From contig NZ_JAIVKI010000020.1 in assembly GCF_020524905.1 (NCBI RefSeq), positions 20,961 to 84,960 of the forward strand: 64,000 bases of DNA, read 5' to 3'. Below, in pieces: positions 1 to 9,209 of this stretch (positions are counted from its first letter, which is position 1; each line of letters begins with the position of its first letter). Source of the stretch: Microbulbifer variabilis. GTDB taxonomy: Bacteria > Pseudomonadota > Gammaproteobacteria > Pseudomonadales > Cellvibrionaceae. The notes beneath the pieces were generated by a model that was given only the letters and a program-made list of their open reading frames with translations, had not been told where the DNA came from and ran no database searches. A program made the position numbers and the translations under genes.

Positions 1-637
1 CATCGGCAGCAACGCTAACACCGCGAGCAAAGCGCGATTCCAGTACCTGCAGAGATTTGCGGTTGGTTTCCAGCTGCTCTTGAAGCAAATCGCACTGACC
101 CCACTGTTCACGCAACTGCAACCAGGTTGAGGACACCTCTGCGGCAAGGCTCAGGGAGGCAATTTGAAGATTTTGTTGCTGGGCCTGGAATCCCGCTTCG
201 GCCGCACTGGCTCCGGCGCGCACGCGCCCCCAGAGATCCAGTTCATAACTGGCGGCAATTCGGGTGCTCCAACTATTGCCCTCGTTGGAAGGGTCGGTAA
301 ATTCTCCAGAGGAGTAACGCTGCTCGGTATTTTCGATTTGAGCAGTCAGACTAGGCCATAGACCCGAGCGGGCCCCACGGGCTACTGCTGAAGCCTGGCG
401 CAAACGCCAGTAACTGGCGTGCAGATCCGGATTGTCCTGCAGGGCCAGCTCAACCAGCTGGTCGAGTTGGGGATCTTCAAACCCATGCCACCAGCGGACA
501 TCGGCTGCCACAGCACCCGAGGCACTAAATGTCTGCGGCAGGGACAAAATATCCTGCGGCGCAATAGTCTCGAGCGGCTGAGAGGAGCAACTGGCCAACA
601 GTGGAACACAAATTGCCAAAACACGGTAAAAGCCCAA
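1..637 (-). CDS. RND efflux outer-membrane lipoprotein (NodT/OprM type), C-terminus beyond window
   Basis: Reading the minus strand gives an open frame that runs off the left edge. It begins with a short hydrophobic stretch ending in LLASC, a lipobox, followed by text typical of the NodT branch of TolC-like efflux channels: a WW-HGFEDPQLDQLV region, then ASYELDLWGRVRAG and further helical segments. These proteins form the outer-membrane duct of RND pumps. The only start that fits is TTG at 635-637, because a stop lies two codons upstream of it. About 212 residues are present, so more than half of the usual 460-500 is missing. Pump partner genes would lie to the left, outside the window. The family call is confident; the start is not. 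Confidence 0.8.
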   Translation of the reverse strand, partial: MGFYRVLAICVPLLASCSSQPLETIAPQDILSLPQTFSASGAVAADVRWWHGFEDPQLDQLVELALQDNPDLHASYWRLRQASAVARGARSGLWPSLTAQIENTEQRYSSGEFTDPSNEGNSWSTRIAASYELDLWGRVRAGASAAEAGFQAQQQNLQIASLSLAAEVSSTWLQLREQWGQCDLLQEQLETNRKSLQVLESRFARGVSVAAD

Positions 638-951
638 GGAAAATCACCGGAAAAGTATTTAAAAACAGGAAAAACAGAGAATTATTGCGTCCATTATCTT
701 CCGACCAAAATAGCCCGCAAGGCGTTTTACCCTTGTTTACACAGCCATACCCAAGCCAGCCTAAATTTTGCTGTCGATAGGAGTGCCCCGGCGCGGCTAC
801 TTAGGTATGATGCGCCACAATAAACTGAATGGTCACCGGGATTTGCCGCGGGGCAATTGCCAATGCCCCTGTCAGAATCCGTCAGTTTTTTGCCGGACTG
901 GCGACAAACTTTGGTGCCGATTAATAACGGAAGAAGTAGAAGAGACTAGCC
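638..951. other. Intergenic region between divergent genes
   Basis: About 310 bases separate the minus-strand efflux gene from gcdH, so promoters for both should lie here. The left part (about 640-700) is AT-rich. Just before gcdH there is a purine-rich GAAGAAGTAGAAGAG stretch that serves as its ribosome binding site. No RNA gene or repeat was seen. Confidence 0.4.
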
Positions 952-2136
952 ATGAGTAAACATCAGCCACTCGCCCACTGGGACGATATCCTGCTGCTGG
1001 ACCAGCAGTTGACCGACGAAGAGCGTATGGTGCGCGATGCCGCGCGCGAATACTGCCAGAACAAGCTGATGCCGAGGGTCTTGGAGGCCAACCGCCACGA
1101 GATCTTCGACCGTGAAATCATGAGCGAAATGGGTGAACTGGGCCTGCTGGGTTCCACCATCGAAGGCTATGGCTGTGCCGGCCTCAACTACGTCTCCTAC
1201 GGTCTGGTCGCCCGTGAAGTCGAGCGCGTAGACTCTGGCTACCGCTCCGCCATGAGTGTGCAATCCAGCCTAGTGATGCACCCCATCTACGCCTACGGCA
1301 GCGAAGAGCAGAAGCAAAAATACCTGCCCAAGCTGGCCAGTGGTGAGTGGGTTGGCTGTTTCGGCCTGACCGAGCCGGATGCAGGCTCCGATCCCGGCGG
1401 CATGAAGACCCGCGCCAAGAAAGTGGACGGCGGCTACCGCATCAGCGGCGCCAAGATGTGGATCACCAACAGCCCCATCGCCGATGTCTTCGTGGTTTGG
1501 GCCAAAGACGATGACGACATCATTCGCGGCTTCGTCCTCGAGAAGGGTATGGAAGGTCTGACCGCACCGAAGATCGAGGGCAAGTTCTCCCTGCGCGCCT
1601 CCATCACTGGTGAGATTGTGATGGACAATGTCTTCGTTCCCGAAGAGAACAAATTCCCGGAAATCGGCGGACTGCGCGGCCCCTTCGGCTGCTTGAACCG
1701 CGCCCGCTACGGCATTTCCTGGGGCGCCATGGGTGCCGGTGAGTTCTGCTGGCACGCGGCGCGCCAGTACGGCCTGGACCGCAAGCAGTTCAATCGCCCA
1801 CTGGCCCAAACCCAGCTGTTCCAGAAGAAGCTGGCCGACATGCAAACCGAAATCACCTTGGGTCTGCAGGCCTCTCTGCGCGTTGGTCGCATCATGGATG
1901 AGAACAAGCAGTTCGACCCCACCATGATCTCCCTGGTGAAACGCAACAACTGCGGTAAGGCTCTGGATATCGCCCGCGTTTCCCGCGATATGCATGGCGG
2001 TAACGGTATCTCCGACGAGTTCCACGTGATCCGCCACGTGATGAACCTGGAAGCGGTGAACACCTATGAGGGCACCCATGACGTGCACGCCCTGATCCTT
2101 GGCCGTGCCCAGACCGGTCTACAGGCGTTCGTTTAA
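952..2136 (+). CDS. gcdH: Glutaryl-CoA dehydrogenase
   Basis: A 394-residue FAD-dependent acyl-CoA dehydrogenase that oxidises and decarboxylates glutaryl-CoA to crotonyl-CoA in lysine, tryptophan and glutarate breakdown. Visible motifs are the FAD/substrate signature [32 protein letters not shown], and near the C-terminus [16 protein letters not shown], whose glutamate (E373) matches the catalytic base of this subfamily. Full family length with a purine-rich RBS before the ATG. It stands alone, with no adjacent LysR regulator or CoA transferase. A strong hairpin follows the stop. Confidence 0.95.
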   Translation: MSKHQPLAHWDDILLLDQQLTDEERMVRDAAREYCQNKLMPRVLEANRHEIFDREIMSEMGELGLLGSTIEGYGCAGLNYVSYGLVAREVERVDSGYRSAMSVQSSLVMHPIYAYGSEEQKQKYLPKLASGEWVGCFGLTEPDAGSDPGGMKTRAKKVDGGYRISGAKMWITNSPIADVFVVWAKDDDDIIRGFVLEKGMEGLTAPKIEGKFSLRASITGEIVMDNVFVPEENKFPEIGGLRGPFGCLNRARYGISWGAMGAGEFCWHAARQYGLDRKQFNRPLAQTQLFQKKLADMQTEITLGLQASLRVGRIMDENKQFDPTMISLVKRNNCGKALDIARVSRDMHGGNGISDEFHVIRHVMNLEAVNTYEGTHDVHALILGRAQTGLQAFV

Positions 2137-2145
2137 CGCCTCATT

Positions 2146-2183
2146 GGGCGCTACTCGCGGCATCTGCCCGCGGGTAAGCGCCC
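2146..2183 (+). terminator. Long GC-rich hairpin after gcdH
   Basis: GGGCGCT plus CTCGCGG pairs with CCGCGGG plus AGCGCCC around a CATCTGC loop, giving about 15 base pairs with one bulge. It lies between two convergent genes. It has no U-tract, so termination by an intrinsic mechanism is uncertain; a pause or 3'-end protecting role is also possible. Confidence 0.5.
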
Positions 2184-2223
2184 TGCCCCCTCTGAGTAAA
2201 CCTCTCTCCCTTTTAGCGAACGG

Positions 2224-3150
2224 CTAATGCTTGGCTTGTGTCTCTATCATCTTCACATTGATCACGCAGGAAGCAATCCCAATAAAAACCAATAGAGATG
2301 CCCCCCACTCCATCGCATCCATAGACTCTCCAAGCAGCACCCGGGAACCCATCAATCCAAATACCGGGATCAGCAGCCCAAAGGGAGCGACATAAGCGGC
2401 CGAGTAACGTCTAATCAAATCTCCCCACAAAACATAAGCGAGCAGAGTAAGGAATAAGCTCTGATATAGGATCGCGACCCAGGCTTGTGGCGAAGCCTCC
2501 AGTAAATCCTGAATGGGCCTTCGGGTTTCCAAGTGATAGGACAATACGAATAGAGGAATTGGCGGGACCAGTGATGCCCAGACCAACAGGTGGAACAAGT
2601 TAACCCCCCGCAACCTTTTCAAGGCCATATTAGCTGTGGCCCAAGCCATCCCCGAGCCCATCAAGAGTAAAAATCCTTTTTGAGTTGTAGCCCCTCCCCG
2701 ACCTGCATCAAGGAAAAACAATGTAAAGCCAGCGGCCGCTATCAACAGGCCCACAAACTGTTGCCAACTTATTTTTTCCGCAAAAAAACAGAAACTGAGT
2801 ATTAGGGTAAAAATCACTTGTGACTGCACCAACAGTGAGGCAATTCCCGCTTGTACATCGGCGCGCAAAGCCAAGTAAACCAGCCCTGTAGTGAGAAACT
2901 GCAGAAATACGCCGATCAGGACAACATTAAATACCGAGGTTTTCGGAAAAGGGAAAAACCACACAAACGGAACGGACGCCAAGGCATATCTCATAGCCGT
3001 GAGCATCAAAGGAGGAATATCATTGAGTGCCAACTTAACGATCGGATAGGCCATGCCAATAATAAATACACAAACCAGTGCTTTCAGAATGCTATGAATT
3101 GGCATGGTGAGTTTTTTTTCCTCCTCGGTTCCCTTCTCCCTTACCACCAT
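2224..3150 (-). CDS. EamA/DMT-family transporter (RhaT-like exporter)
   Basis: A drug/metabolite transporter of the inner membrane with about ten hydrophobic helices arranged as two EamA repeats. The first repeat starts near LVCVFIIGMAYPIVKLALND and the second after a short loop near WASLVPPIPLFVLSYHL. Substrate is unknown; relatives export amino acids or metabolites. The ATG at 3150 has AAGGGA four bases upstream. An ATG at 3105 has a GAGGAGG that is 14 bases away, and a TTG at 3177 is also open. The gene converges on gcdH. It is a single-gene unit. Confidence 0.85.
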   Translation of the reverse strand: MVVREKGTEEEKKLTMPIHSILKALVCVFIIGMAYPIVKLALNDIPPLMLTAMRYALASVPFVWFFPFPKTSVFNVVLIGVFLQFLTTGLVYLALRADVQAGIASLLVQSQVIFTLILSFCFFAEKISWQQFVGLLIAAAGFTLFFLDAGRGGATTQKGFLLLMGSGMAWATANMALKRLRGVNLFHLLVWASLVPPIPLFVLSYHLETRRPIQDLLEASPQAWVAILYQSLFLTLLAYVLWGDLIRRYSAAYVAPFGLLIPVFGLMGSRVLLGESMDAMEWGASLLVFIGIASCVINVKMIETQAKH

Positions 3151-3454
3151 CGATCCCTTTAAGTTAACAGCGCCCAATCAATACCGTTGGCAAGCCCGAA
3201 GAATTCTTAAAGGCCCAAATAACCCTTTTAAACGACACTGTTCAGGTATTCTTAAATTGCTCTAGCCTGAAAACATCTGGGTAGCGCTTTTTTCTCAAAG
3301 CGCCAAAGAGGTTTGCTCCTATCACCCGTCGTCATAATTAGTCCACCGATTGTACGGCCTCACACTTTTTTATGGCGGTTAAGTGGCCGACTCCCTTTGC
3401 GCAAATAGAAGTGCTATTCTCCCCTGCCCGCCAATCTCTGGATGTAACGATGAT

Positions 3455-4072
3455 ATGGATGAGCTGCTGCATTGGTTCGATTTGATCGGTATTGCAGTCT
3501 TTGCCTTTAGTGGTGTACTCGCTGCAGGCCACAAGCAAATGGATTTATTCGGCGCAGTAGTACTCGCCTGTGTCACCTCCACGGGAGGGGGCACCATTCG
3601 GGACATCATCCTCAATATTCCCGTATTTTGGCTGCAAGACACCTACTATTTGTGGATCGCTGTCACCACCGGTGTAGTCAGTTTTTACCTGATACGCTAT
3701 TTACAAGTGCCCATGCGCCTACTGATGATAGCGGACGCCATCGGCCTCGCGGTATTTGTGGTGATCGGCACTCAGAAGGGATTAGAGCTGGGTTACTCCG
3801 CCACTATTGCCATCGTAATGGGAATGATGACCGGCACTTTCGGGGGGGTAATTCGCGATGTACTCTCCGGCGATATCCCACTGCTTCTGCGCCGGGAAAT
3901 CTATGCAACCGCGGCACTCACTGGCGCCGCCGTACTGGTTGCCCTCGATGCCAGTGGCAAATTGCCGGGGGATTTGGTGGTTGCTTTAGCCGTGCTGGTT
4001 ACCTTGACAATCCGCCTGGCGGCTCTGAGGTGGAACCTCTCCGCCCCCATTGCGCGATTCGGCAACCATTGA
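3455..4072 (+). CDS. TRIC cation channel family membrane protein (YadS/UPF0126)
   Basis: A protein of about 205 residues with two YadS repeats, each about three helices. Typical signatures are LLHWFDLIGIAVFAFSG at the N-terminus, the glycine-rich TSTGGGTIRDIILN, and the second copy MTGTFGGVIRDVLSG. Prokaryotic relatives of trimeric intracellular cation channels conduct monovalent cations across the inner membrane. The ATG at 3455 was chosen because family members begin just before the first helix; a GTG at 3383 would add 24 hydrophilic residues. The following gene starts 52 bases past the stop. Confidence 0.88.
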   Translation: MDELLHWFDLIGIAVFAFSGVLAAGHKQMDLFGAVVLACVTSTGGGTIRDIILNIPVFWLQDTYYLWIAVTTGVVSFYLIRYLQVPMRLLMIADAIGLAVFVVIGTQKGLELGYSATIAIVMGMMTGTFGGVIRDVLSGDIPLLLRREIYATAALTGAAVLVALDASGKLPGDLVVALAVLVTLTIRLAALRWNLSAPIARFGNH

Positions 4073-4124
4073 GCGGCATAACCCACAGAACCCAGAACTT
4101 TTTCTGCCCACAGGAAGACACTTA

Positions 4125-5783
4125 GTGCGAAATTTCCGCCCACTGACCGCTTGCATCATATTCATCGGCCTGCTGGTGAGCGCCTGTGATCGGACTGAGC
4201 AGGGGGCAGCCCCCGAAGTGAAAAAGCCCAGGAGCTATACCCACCTATACCCTAGGTCTTGCTGGTTTAAAACCGACGACAGTTGGCCCGCCACCCAGTG
4301 CTATATGATGGAAGTGCCGGAGGATTACGCCCATCCCACCAGGCGAAAAATCCGCTTCCCGGTGATTCGCTTTCGTGCCAATCATCCCGCAACAAACAAG
4401 GTACCGCTGCTACACCTTGGGGCCGGTGGCCCTGGCGCCAGCATGGGTCTGGAACCTGAAAACGCCAGCGACTGGTTGTGGTTGAACTACGCCGCGATGA
4501 CCATTGAGGATGGACGCGATTTGATTGTGATCGATCCGCGCGGCACCGGCATGGCGCGACCGCGCCTCACCTGCAACGAGTTTATCGAGGACGCGCAGAC
4601 GGCTTTCCAACGCAACCTCTCCCCGGAAGAGGAAGCGCGTGTTTTCGCTTTCAGTATGGAACGCTGCTACAGCCGTCTAAGCAAGGGCGCGGATATGGCG
4701 CAGTACAACAGCTCAGTGATTGCTCGGGATGTGGATGAACTGCGCAAGCTGTTGAAAATCGATAAGCTCGACCTCTACGGCGTATCCTACTCTTCCCGCT
4801 ACGCCCTCACCTATGCGCGGGATTTCCCCGATTCAACCCGCGCCCTGGTGCTCAACAGCGCCGTCTTCCCGAATATCACCTATACCCAACAGCTTGCACA
4901 GGATTCACTGGCGGCTTACGAGCGCGGCCTCAAGCATTGTATTGAAGATACAAAATGCAACAGCCGCTACCCGGATCTGCGCCGGCGCCTGGAGAACCTG
5001 GTGCAAACCCTCGATGAGAAACCGCGCACTGTTTCTGCCAAGCACCGCTATTCGAATCAGCCCTACCCGTTTGTGCTCACAGGTCAACGCCTGCTAAGGG
5101 TGTTGTTCCAGGCTCTGTATAACGAGAATTTCTACAGTGAATTGCCAAAGCTAATTGAAGGACTGGAAAACAGTGGCGATGAGGGCCTGGAGCCCGCGCA
5201 AAAAGCCATTGGACACTTTATGGAGATCGTACTGGACCCCTACTTTGGCGACGCCGCCGGTGTCAGCCATTTCTGCTATGAGGAAGCGCCCTTTGTCGAT
5301 TTCGACCAAGCCCGCGAAAGCGCTGAGGGCACGGGTATACTCGGCGGTGCTGTACGTTCAGACCTCAATCTTTTGCAGCTGCAATGCCGTATCTGGGCAA
5401 TCCCCGCCGCGCCACTGCTGGAATCCCAGCCCATCGCCACTCCCGCGCCGGTTATGGTGTTACACGGTGGGCTCGATCCGGTTTTATCCGCAGAAGATGT
5501 GGACATGGCACGCAAAGCACTACCCAATCATCAATGGCTGCTATTTCCTCAATTGGCTCACGATATTATTTCTGCCAGCAGCTGCGCAGAAAAAGCGGCG
5601 GCGCGCTTTCTCGACAACCCGGAAAACGACCAGACAGAACCCACCAAAAACTGTCGTAAACAGGAGCTAGCCGACCAGATTCAGGAAGAGCAGGAGGAGC
5701 GGAAGGAACAGGAGGAGCAGAGCCAGGACGGTGAAGCAGAACCCCCTTCCACCGGCGTCCCAGCTACGGAGAGCGGGCCCTGA
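4125..5783 (+). CDS. Exported alpha/beta hydrolase, TAP-like (peptidase S33 family) lipoprotein
   Basis: A 552-residue alpha/beta hydrolase related to tripeptidyl/proline aminopeptidases. The GTG at 4125 has AGGAAG seven bases upstream and gives an N-terminus with a clear lipobox LLVSAC (Cys21), so the protein is probably lipid-anchored. Other visible elements are DLIVIDPRGTGMARP, the nucleophile elbow GVSYSS, the TAP-like C-terminal region with VLHGGLDPVLSAED (acidic residue) and FPQLAHDI (histidine). The last 50 residues are a Glu/Gln-rich charged tail that is not part of the fold. An earlier ATG at 4050 overlaps the channel gene and would bury the signal peptide. Confidence 0.85.
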   Translation: MRNFRPLTACIIFIGLLVSACDRTEQGAAPEVKKPRSYTHLYPRSCWFKTDDSWPATQCYMMEVPEDYAHPTRRKIRFPVIRFRANHPATNKVPLLHLGAGGPGASMGLEPENASDWLWLNYAAMTIEDGRDLIVIDPRGTGMARPRLTCNEFIEDAQTAFQRNLSPEEEARVFAFSMERCYSRLSKGADMAQYNSSVIARDVDELRKLLKIDKLDLYGVSYSSRYALTYARDFPDSTRALVLNSAVFPNITYTQQLAQDSLAAYERGLKHCIEDTKCNSRYPDLRRRLENLVQTLDEKPRTVSAKHRYSNQPYPFVLTGQRLLRVLFQALYNENFYSELPKLIEGLENSGDEGLEPAQKAIGHFMEIVLDPYFGDAAGVSHFCYEEAPFVDFDQARESAEGTGILGGAVRSDLNLLQLQCRIWAIPAAPLLESQPIATPAPVMVLHGGLDPVLSAEDVDMARKALPNHQWLLFPQLAHDIISASSCAEKAAARFLDNPENDQTEPTKNCRKQELADQIQEEQEERKEQEEQSQDGEAEPPSTGVPATESGP

Positions 5784-5818
5784 ATCGCTCATATCATTGG
5801 ATGACAGCAGGAATCAAC

Positions 5819-6658
5819 GTGGACAGCATGTACAGCACATCCCTCATTGAGGTGGAAGAACTCAAAAAACAGATTGCCGGCGAGAAGGTGGTAATCCTTG
5901 ACTGCCGCTATGACCTCACCGACAAGGAAAGCGGAGCCCAAGCCTATGCGGCCGGGCATATCCCCGGAGCCTATTACGCCAGCCTGCATCGGGATCTGTC
6001 CGCCCCCAAAGATCAGTTTGGCGGACGCCATCCCATGCCCAGCAGCGCCCAGTTCCAGCAATTCGCCCGCAAGTTGGGCATCAACACTGATACACGGGTG
6101 GTTGTCTACGACGATAATCGCCTGGGCTTTGCTGCGCGTGCCTGGTTCTTGTTTTTCTTTTTCGGCCATACAAATATCCAGGTTCTCAATGGAGGCCTGA
6201 GGGCATGGCTCGATGCCGGCCAGGCCTTAGAGAGCAGTGAGCCAGAAACCGCTGGGGAAGGTAATTTCAGTGCAGAACCAAAGAACAATCTGCTGGTGCA
6301 CTACGAGGCAATTAAAGCCTCTCTGGACGAAGCGCCTTGGCAACTGGTAGACGCGCGAGATAAAGATCGCTTTGCCGGCAAACACGAACCCATAGATCCC
6401 ATCGCTGGCCATATCCCCAGCGCTATTAACCAACCCTGGCCAGAAATGACTGACGATATAGGCAAAGTGAAGTCGCCTGCAGAGCTCCAAGCCATATGGG
6501 ATTCCCACTCAGATGGGCGACCCATTCTGAATTACTGCGGCTCGGGAGTAACAGCTTGTGTAAACTACTTTGCTCAACAACTGGCCGGGCGCCGGGACTC
6601 CCTGCTCTACCCTGGGAGCTGGAGCGATTGGTGCGCACATCAACGACAAAGCGAATAA
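5819..6658 (+). CDS. 3-mercaptopyruvate/thiosulfate sulfurtransferase (two rhodanese domains)
   Basis: A tandem rhodanese protein of about 280 residues. The N-terminal inactive domain carries VVILDCRYDL and AGHIPGAYYASLHRDLS; the C-terminal domain carries AGHIPSAINQPW and the active loop YCGSGVTACVN. The CGSGVTA form of the loop is typical of mercaptopyruvate-type enzymes (SseA class), which move sulfur from 3-mercaptopyruvate to thiol acceptors in the cytoplasm. The catalytic cysteine codon is at 6536-6538. The start is uncertain: GTG 5819 has AGGAA five bases upstream, whereas ATG 5801 and ATG 5828 are also in frame but less well spaced. Confidence 0.9.
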   Translation: MDSMYSTSLIEVEELKKQIAGEKVVILDCRYDLTDKESGAQAYAAGHIPGAYYASLHRDLSAPKDQFGGRHPMPSSAQFQQFARKLGINTDTRVVVYDDNRLGFAARAWFLFFFFGHTNIQVLNGGLRAWLDAGQALESSEPETAGEGNFSAEPKNNLLVHYEAIKASLDEAPWQLVDARDKDRFAGKHEPIDPIAGHIPSAINQPWPEMTDDIGKVKSPAELQAIWDSHSDGRPILNYCGSGVTACVNYFAQQLAGRRDSLLYPGSWSDWCAHQRQSE

Positions 6659-6731
6659 AAGACCAGGAAAAATTTAGACAGGGAGTATTGAGGGAGCAGT
6701 GATTACCGCCCCCGCGGGTCAGCCGAGCGGC

Positions 6732-7355
6732 TTAATCGTGCATGGGATTACGCAGTATCGGGCAAATGGCTTCTTTATTTTTCGCCATATACTGCTGGTG
6801 GTATTCCTCGGCGTAATAAAATGGCTGGGCCATGCTAATTTCGGTAGTCACCTCACCGCGCTGCTTCTCATTGAGAGCTGCTTGTATAGCCTCCCTGCTA
6901 GCTTCAGCTTCTCTCTTCTGTCCTTCATGAGTACAGAAAATACAGGAGCGGTACTGGGAGCCAATATCATTACCCTGGCGCATACCCTGGGTGGGGTCAT
7001 GCATATCCCAAAAAGTTTTCAGTAACTCTGCATAACTGACCTTCTTCGGGTCAAATACCACCTTAACTACTTCGGCATGTCCTGTGCGGCCACTGCACAC
7101 CTCATCGTAATTTGGGTTTTCTGTGGCGCCATCGGTGTAGCCCACCGCAGTGGCATAGACTCCATCAATTTCCCAAAAAAGTCGCTCCGCACCCCAGAAG
7201 CAGCCCATGCCAAAAAATGCGACCTCCATGTCCTCAGGAAATGGCTCCTGAATTGGATTGCCATTGACATAATGAACACCGGTGATTTCCATCGGCTGTG
7301 GTCGGCCGGGCAAAATCTGATCCGCGTCCGGAATCTGGAATTTGTCGTATTGCAT
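6732..7355 (-). CDS. msrA: Peptide-methionine (S)-S-oxide reductase MsrA
   Basis: A 207-residue MsrA that reduces methionine-S-sulfoxide in proteins and free methionine. The signature [13 protein letters not shown] holds the catalytic cysteine (C52), followed by [20 protein letters not shown] and the [16 protein letters not shown] region. An N-terminal extension of about 40 residues, as in E. coli MsrA, is present. The C-terminal part has AICPILRN with a likely resolving cysteine. Single-gene unit between a sulfurtransferase and a J-domain gene, consistent with redox/sulfur housekeeping. Confidence 0.95.
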   Translation of the reverse strand: MQYDKFQIPDADQILPGRPQPMEITGVHYVNGNPIQEPFPEDMEVAFFGMGCFWGAERLFWEIDGVYATAVGYTDGATENPNYDEVCSGRTGHAEVVKVVFDPKKVSYAELLKTFWDMHDPTQGMRQGNDIGSQYRSCIFCTHEGQKREAEASREAIQAALNEKQRGEVTTEISMAQPFYYAEEYHQQYMAKNKEAICPILRNPMHD

Positions 7356-7529
7356 ACTGTTATCTCAAGTGCTGAAATTTTCTTCAAACAGGATAGCTAC
7401 AAGCCACCAAACCGCCCAGAGTTTGGAAGGGCTTGAGGCGAGCCATGGTAACCTGACAATCCATGGGATCGGAAAGATATTTAAGCCCTGGGCACAAACT
7501 TAGCAAGTGCAGAATCCAAGGAGCCGCCA

Positions 7530-8057
7530 TTGGCACGTTTAATTCTTCTACTACTTATCGTGATCGGCGTCTGGTATGCCTGGCAGAAAATCAAATCCAG
7601 CTCAAAGGGCGATAAACGCAAGCAAATTTTCTTTATCACCCTAATGGGAGCGGCGGCGGTTGTCGTGCTGTTGGCTATCAGTGGACGGCTACATTGGGTC
7701 GGCGCCACAGTTTTACTGATTCTGCCGGTACTGGGGCGCCTGCTCAATCAACTCACTCGCCTGATGCCCTGGCTGGCCCCCCTGTTTGAGCGTTACGCGC
7801 GCAACCGGCAAAATCCAAATCAACAGCAGGAACAGGAAACCCGGCAGGAGCATAAGACAACCCAGGCCGACCAGGAACCCCCACTAAGCGAGCATGAAGC
7901 ACGGCGGATTTTGGGCGTCGGCGCCAACGCCGGGCGGGACGAAATTATCGGTGCCCACCGCAAGCTCATCCAAAAATTGCACCCTGATCGCGGTGGCAAC
8001 GACTACCTGGCCTCACGGGTGAATGCCGCCAAGGAGCTGCTGCTTCGCACGCTCTAA
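7530..8057 (+). CDS. Membrane-anchored J-domain protein
   Basis: A 175-residue protein with a hydrophobic helix at residues 2-20, a second hydrophobic region at about 30-70, a Gln/Glu-rich linker (about 90-125) and a C-terminal J-domain-like segment. This contains [22 protein letters not shown] and the HPD tripeptide in [20 protein letters not shown]. The architecture suggests recruitment of DnaK to the membrane. The start is TTG at 7530, supported by AAGGAG seven bases upstream; no ATG is available. It converges on cmoM with only 28 bases between the stops. Confidence 0.85.
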   Translation: MARLILLLLIVIGVWYAWQKIKSSSKGDKRKQIFFITLMGAAAVVVLLAISGRLHWVGATVLLILPVLGRLLNQLTRLMPWLAPLFERYARNRQNPNQQQEQETRQEHKTTQADQEPPLSEHEARRILGVGANAGRDEIIGAHRKLIQKLHPDRGGNDYLASRVNAAKELLLRTL

Positions 8058-8085
8058 GCGCATCACCTTTGATCAAAGCAGTATG

Positions 8086-8883
8086 TTATTCAGGCACTCG
8101 ACAGAGGAGGTGAATATAACGTGCCATCTGACGATAGGGGTCAGTTTGAGAATACTCGAGTTCTTTTTGTACGATTGCCGCGGCGGGCAGTTTGTCGCGT
8201 ATAGAGGGGGTCATAAAATCATGGAAGCAACGGATACCGCTATGACAGGTCACTTCAAAACCCGCCTCTTGCAGCCAACCACTCACCCACTCCAGTAGCA
8301 GTGGGTTTTGCGGTGTCAGGCTACCGGGGTGCCCACCCCAGTAATCTTCATCGATGTTACGTTCCAACTGACGAAAGCTGCCGCGCTGCAACAAGCGAAA
8401 CTCCAGTGCACGCCGATTGTAAAACGTAAGAGACAGGTAGCCACCTGGTTTAAGCAAACGGTGCAGCTGCTGCAAGGCCAGGCGCGGCTCCTCCAGCCAC
8501 TCAAGCACCGCGTGACAGATTACCAAGTCCGCTCCCTGCAGTGCTTTCATCTGTGCCAGCGCCTGTAGGGGTTTATGCAAAAGGGTTACCCGCTTTTGCA
8601 AATGTCTTGCCTCCACCTCTACTGCGGCATGCTCCAGCATTTGCGCCGAAATATCTGCCAGATATACCCGGTGCCCCGCCGCCGCCAAGTCCATAGCAAA
8701 GTGCCCCTGGCCACCACCGGCATCCACAATTTTCAAAGTGCGCGATTCCCGGCTGACGATCGCAGCCAGATCACGATTCAACACCGCCAGGCGGATATCA
8801 CCCTTGAGTCCACCGTAAATTCGATCGCGAAATCGATGTGCCAGGTCGTCAAAATTTCTATCGTTGTAACGCGCATCACTCAT
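8086..8883 (-). CDS. cmoM: tRNA 5-carboxymethoxyuridine methyltransferase CmoM
   Basis: A 265-residue SAM-dependent class I methyltransferase. The opening RNFDDLAHRFRDRIYGGLKG matches CmoM (formerly SmtA), which methylates cmo5U34 to mcmo5U34 in tRNAs. The SAM site is IVDAGGGQGHFAMDLAAAGH, with LVICHAVLEWLEEP as post-motif. It overlaps the upstream MazG-like gene by four bases (ATGA), implying translational coupling. cmoA and cmoB lie 4 kb away, so all three steps of the pathway are in this window. Confidence 0.9.
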   Translation of the reverse strand: MSDARYNDRNFDDLAHRFRDRIYGGLKGDIRLAVLNRDLAAIVSRESRTLKIVDAGGGQGHFAMDLAAAGHRVYLADISAQMLEHAAVEVEARHLQKRVTLLHKPLQALAQMKALQGADLVICHAVLEWLEEPRLALQQLHRLLKPGGYLSLTFYNRRALEFRLLQRGSFRQLERNIDEDYWGGHPGSLTPQNPLLLEWVSGWLQEAGFEVTCHSGIRCFHDFMTPSIRDKLPAAAIVQKELEYSQTDPYRQMARYIHLLCRVPE

Positions 8884-9209
8884 GGGGCACCACCATCCTC
8901 AACTTCGGTAGCGCGGCGCTCGTTTTCCGCGATTTTATTTCGCAGCGCCACTTCCATATCTACCCCCTGCACTTCCGCCAACTTACACAGATACATCTGG
9001 ACATCCGCCAGCTCTGCAGCAACCTCTTCAGCATGTTCACTCTGCATCAGCGAGTGGATTTCACCGTCTTCACGCCATTGAAAATGCCGATTAAGCTCGG
9101 CCACTTCTACCGAGAGCGCCATTGCCAGGTTCTTTGCGGTATGCAACTGCTGCCAGCCCTGCAGTTTGGCCACTTTGTCAAAGGCCACCAGAATTTCACT
9201 ATTTTTCAC
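8880..9209 (-). CDS. MazG-like nucleotide pyrophosphohydrolase
   Basis: A 109-residue all-alpha NTP pyrophosphatase of the RS21-C6/dCTPase group. The helix EVAELNRHFQW and the metal-binding pair in EEVAAELADVQMYL (ExxE...ExxD pattern) are visible. Relatives hydrolyse non-canonical dNTPs in house-cleaning roles. The start is GTG at 9209 with GAGGAAG seven bases upstream. The gene overlaps DUF599 by 11 bases upstream and cmoM by four downstream, so the three form one transcription unit. Substrate is not predictable. Confidence 0.85.
   Translation of the reverse strand: MKNSEILVAFDKVAKLQGWQQLHTAKNLAMALSVEVAELNRHFQWREDGEIHSLMQSEHAEEVAAELADVQMYLCKLAEVQGVDMEVALRNKIAENERRATEVEDGGAP

Noticed and set aside
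164..361. Small plus-strand open frame in the efflux gene
   Set aside because: The minus strand here reads as a NodT-type efflux protein, so this is a shadow.
1270..2088. A 272-codon open frame antisense to gcdH
   Set aside because: It mirrors the strongly conserved gcdH coding strand; the high GC third positions of gcdH keep the reverse frame open. No RBS or domain.
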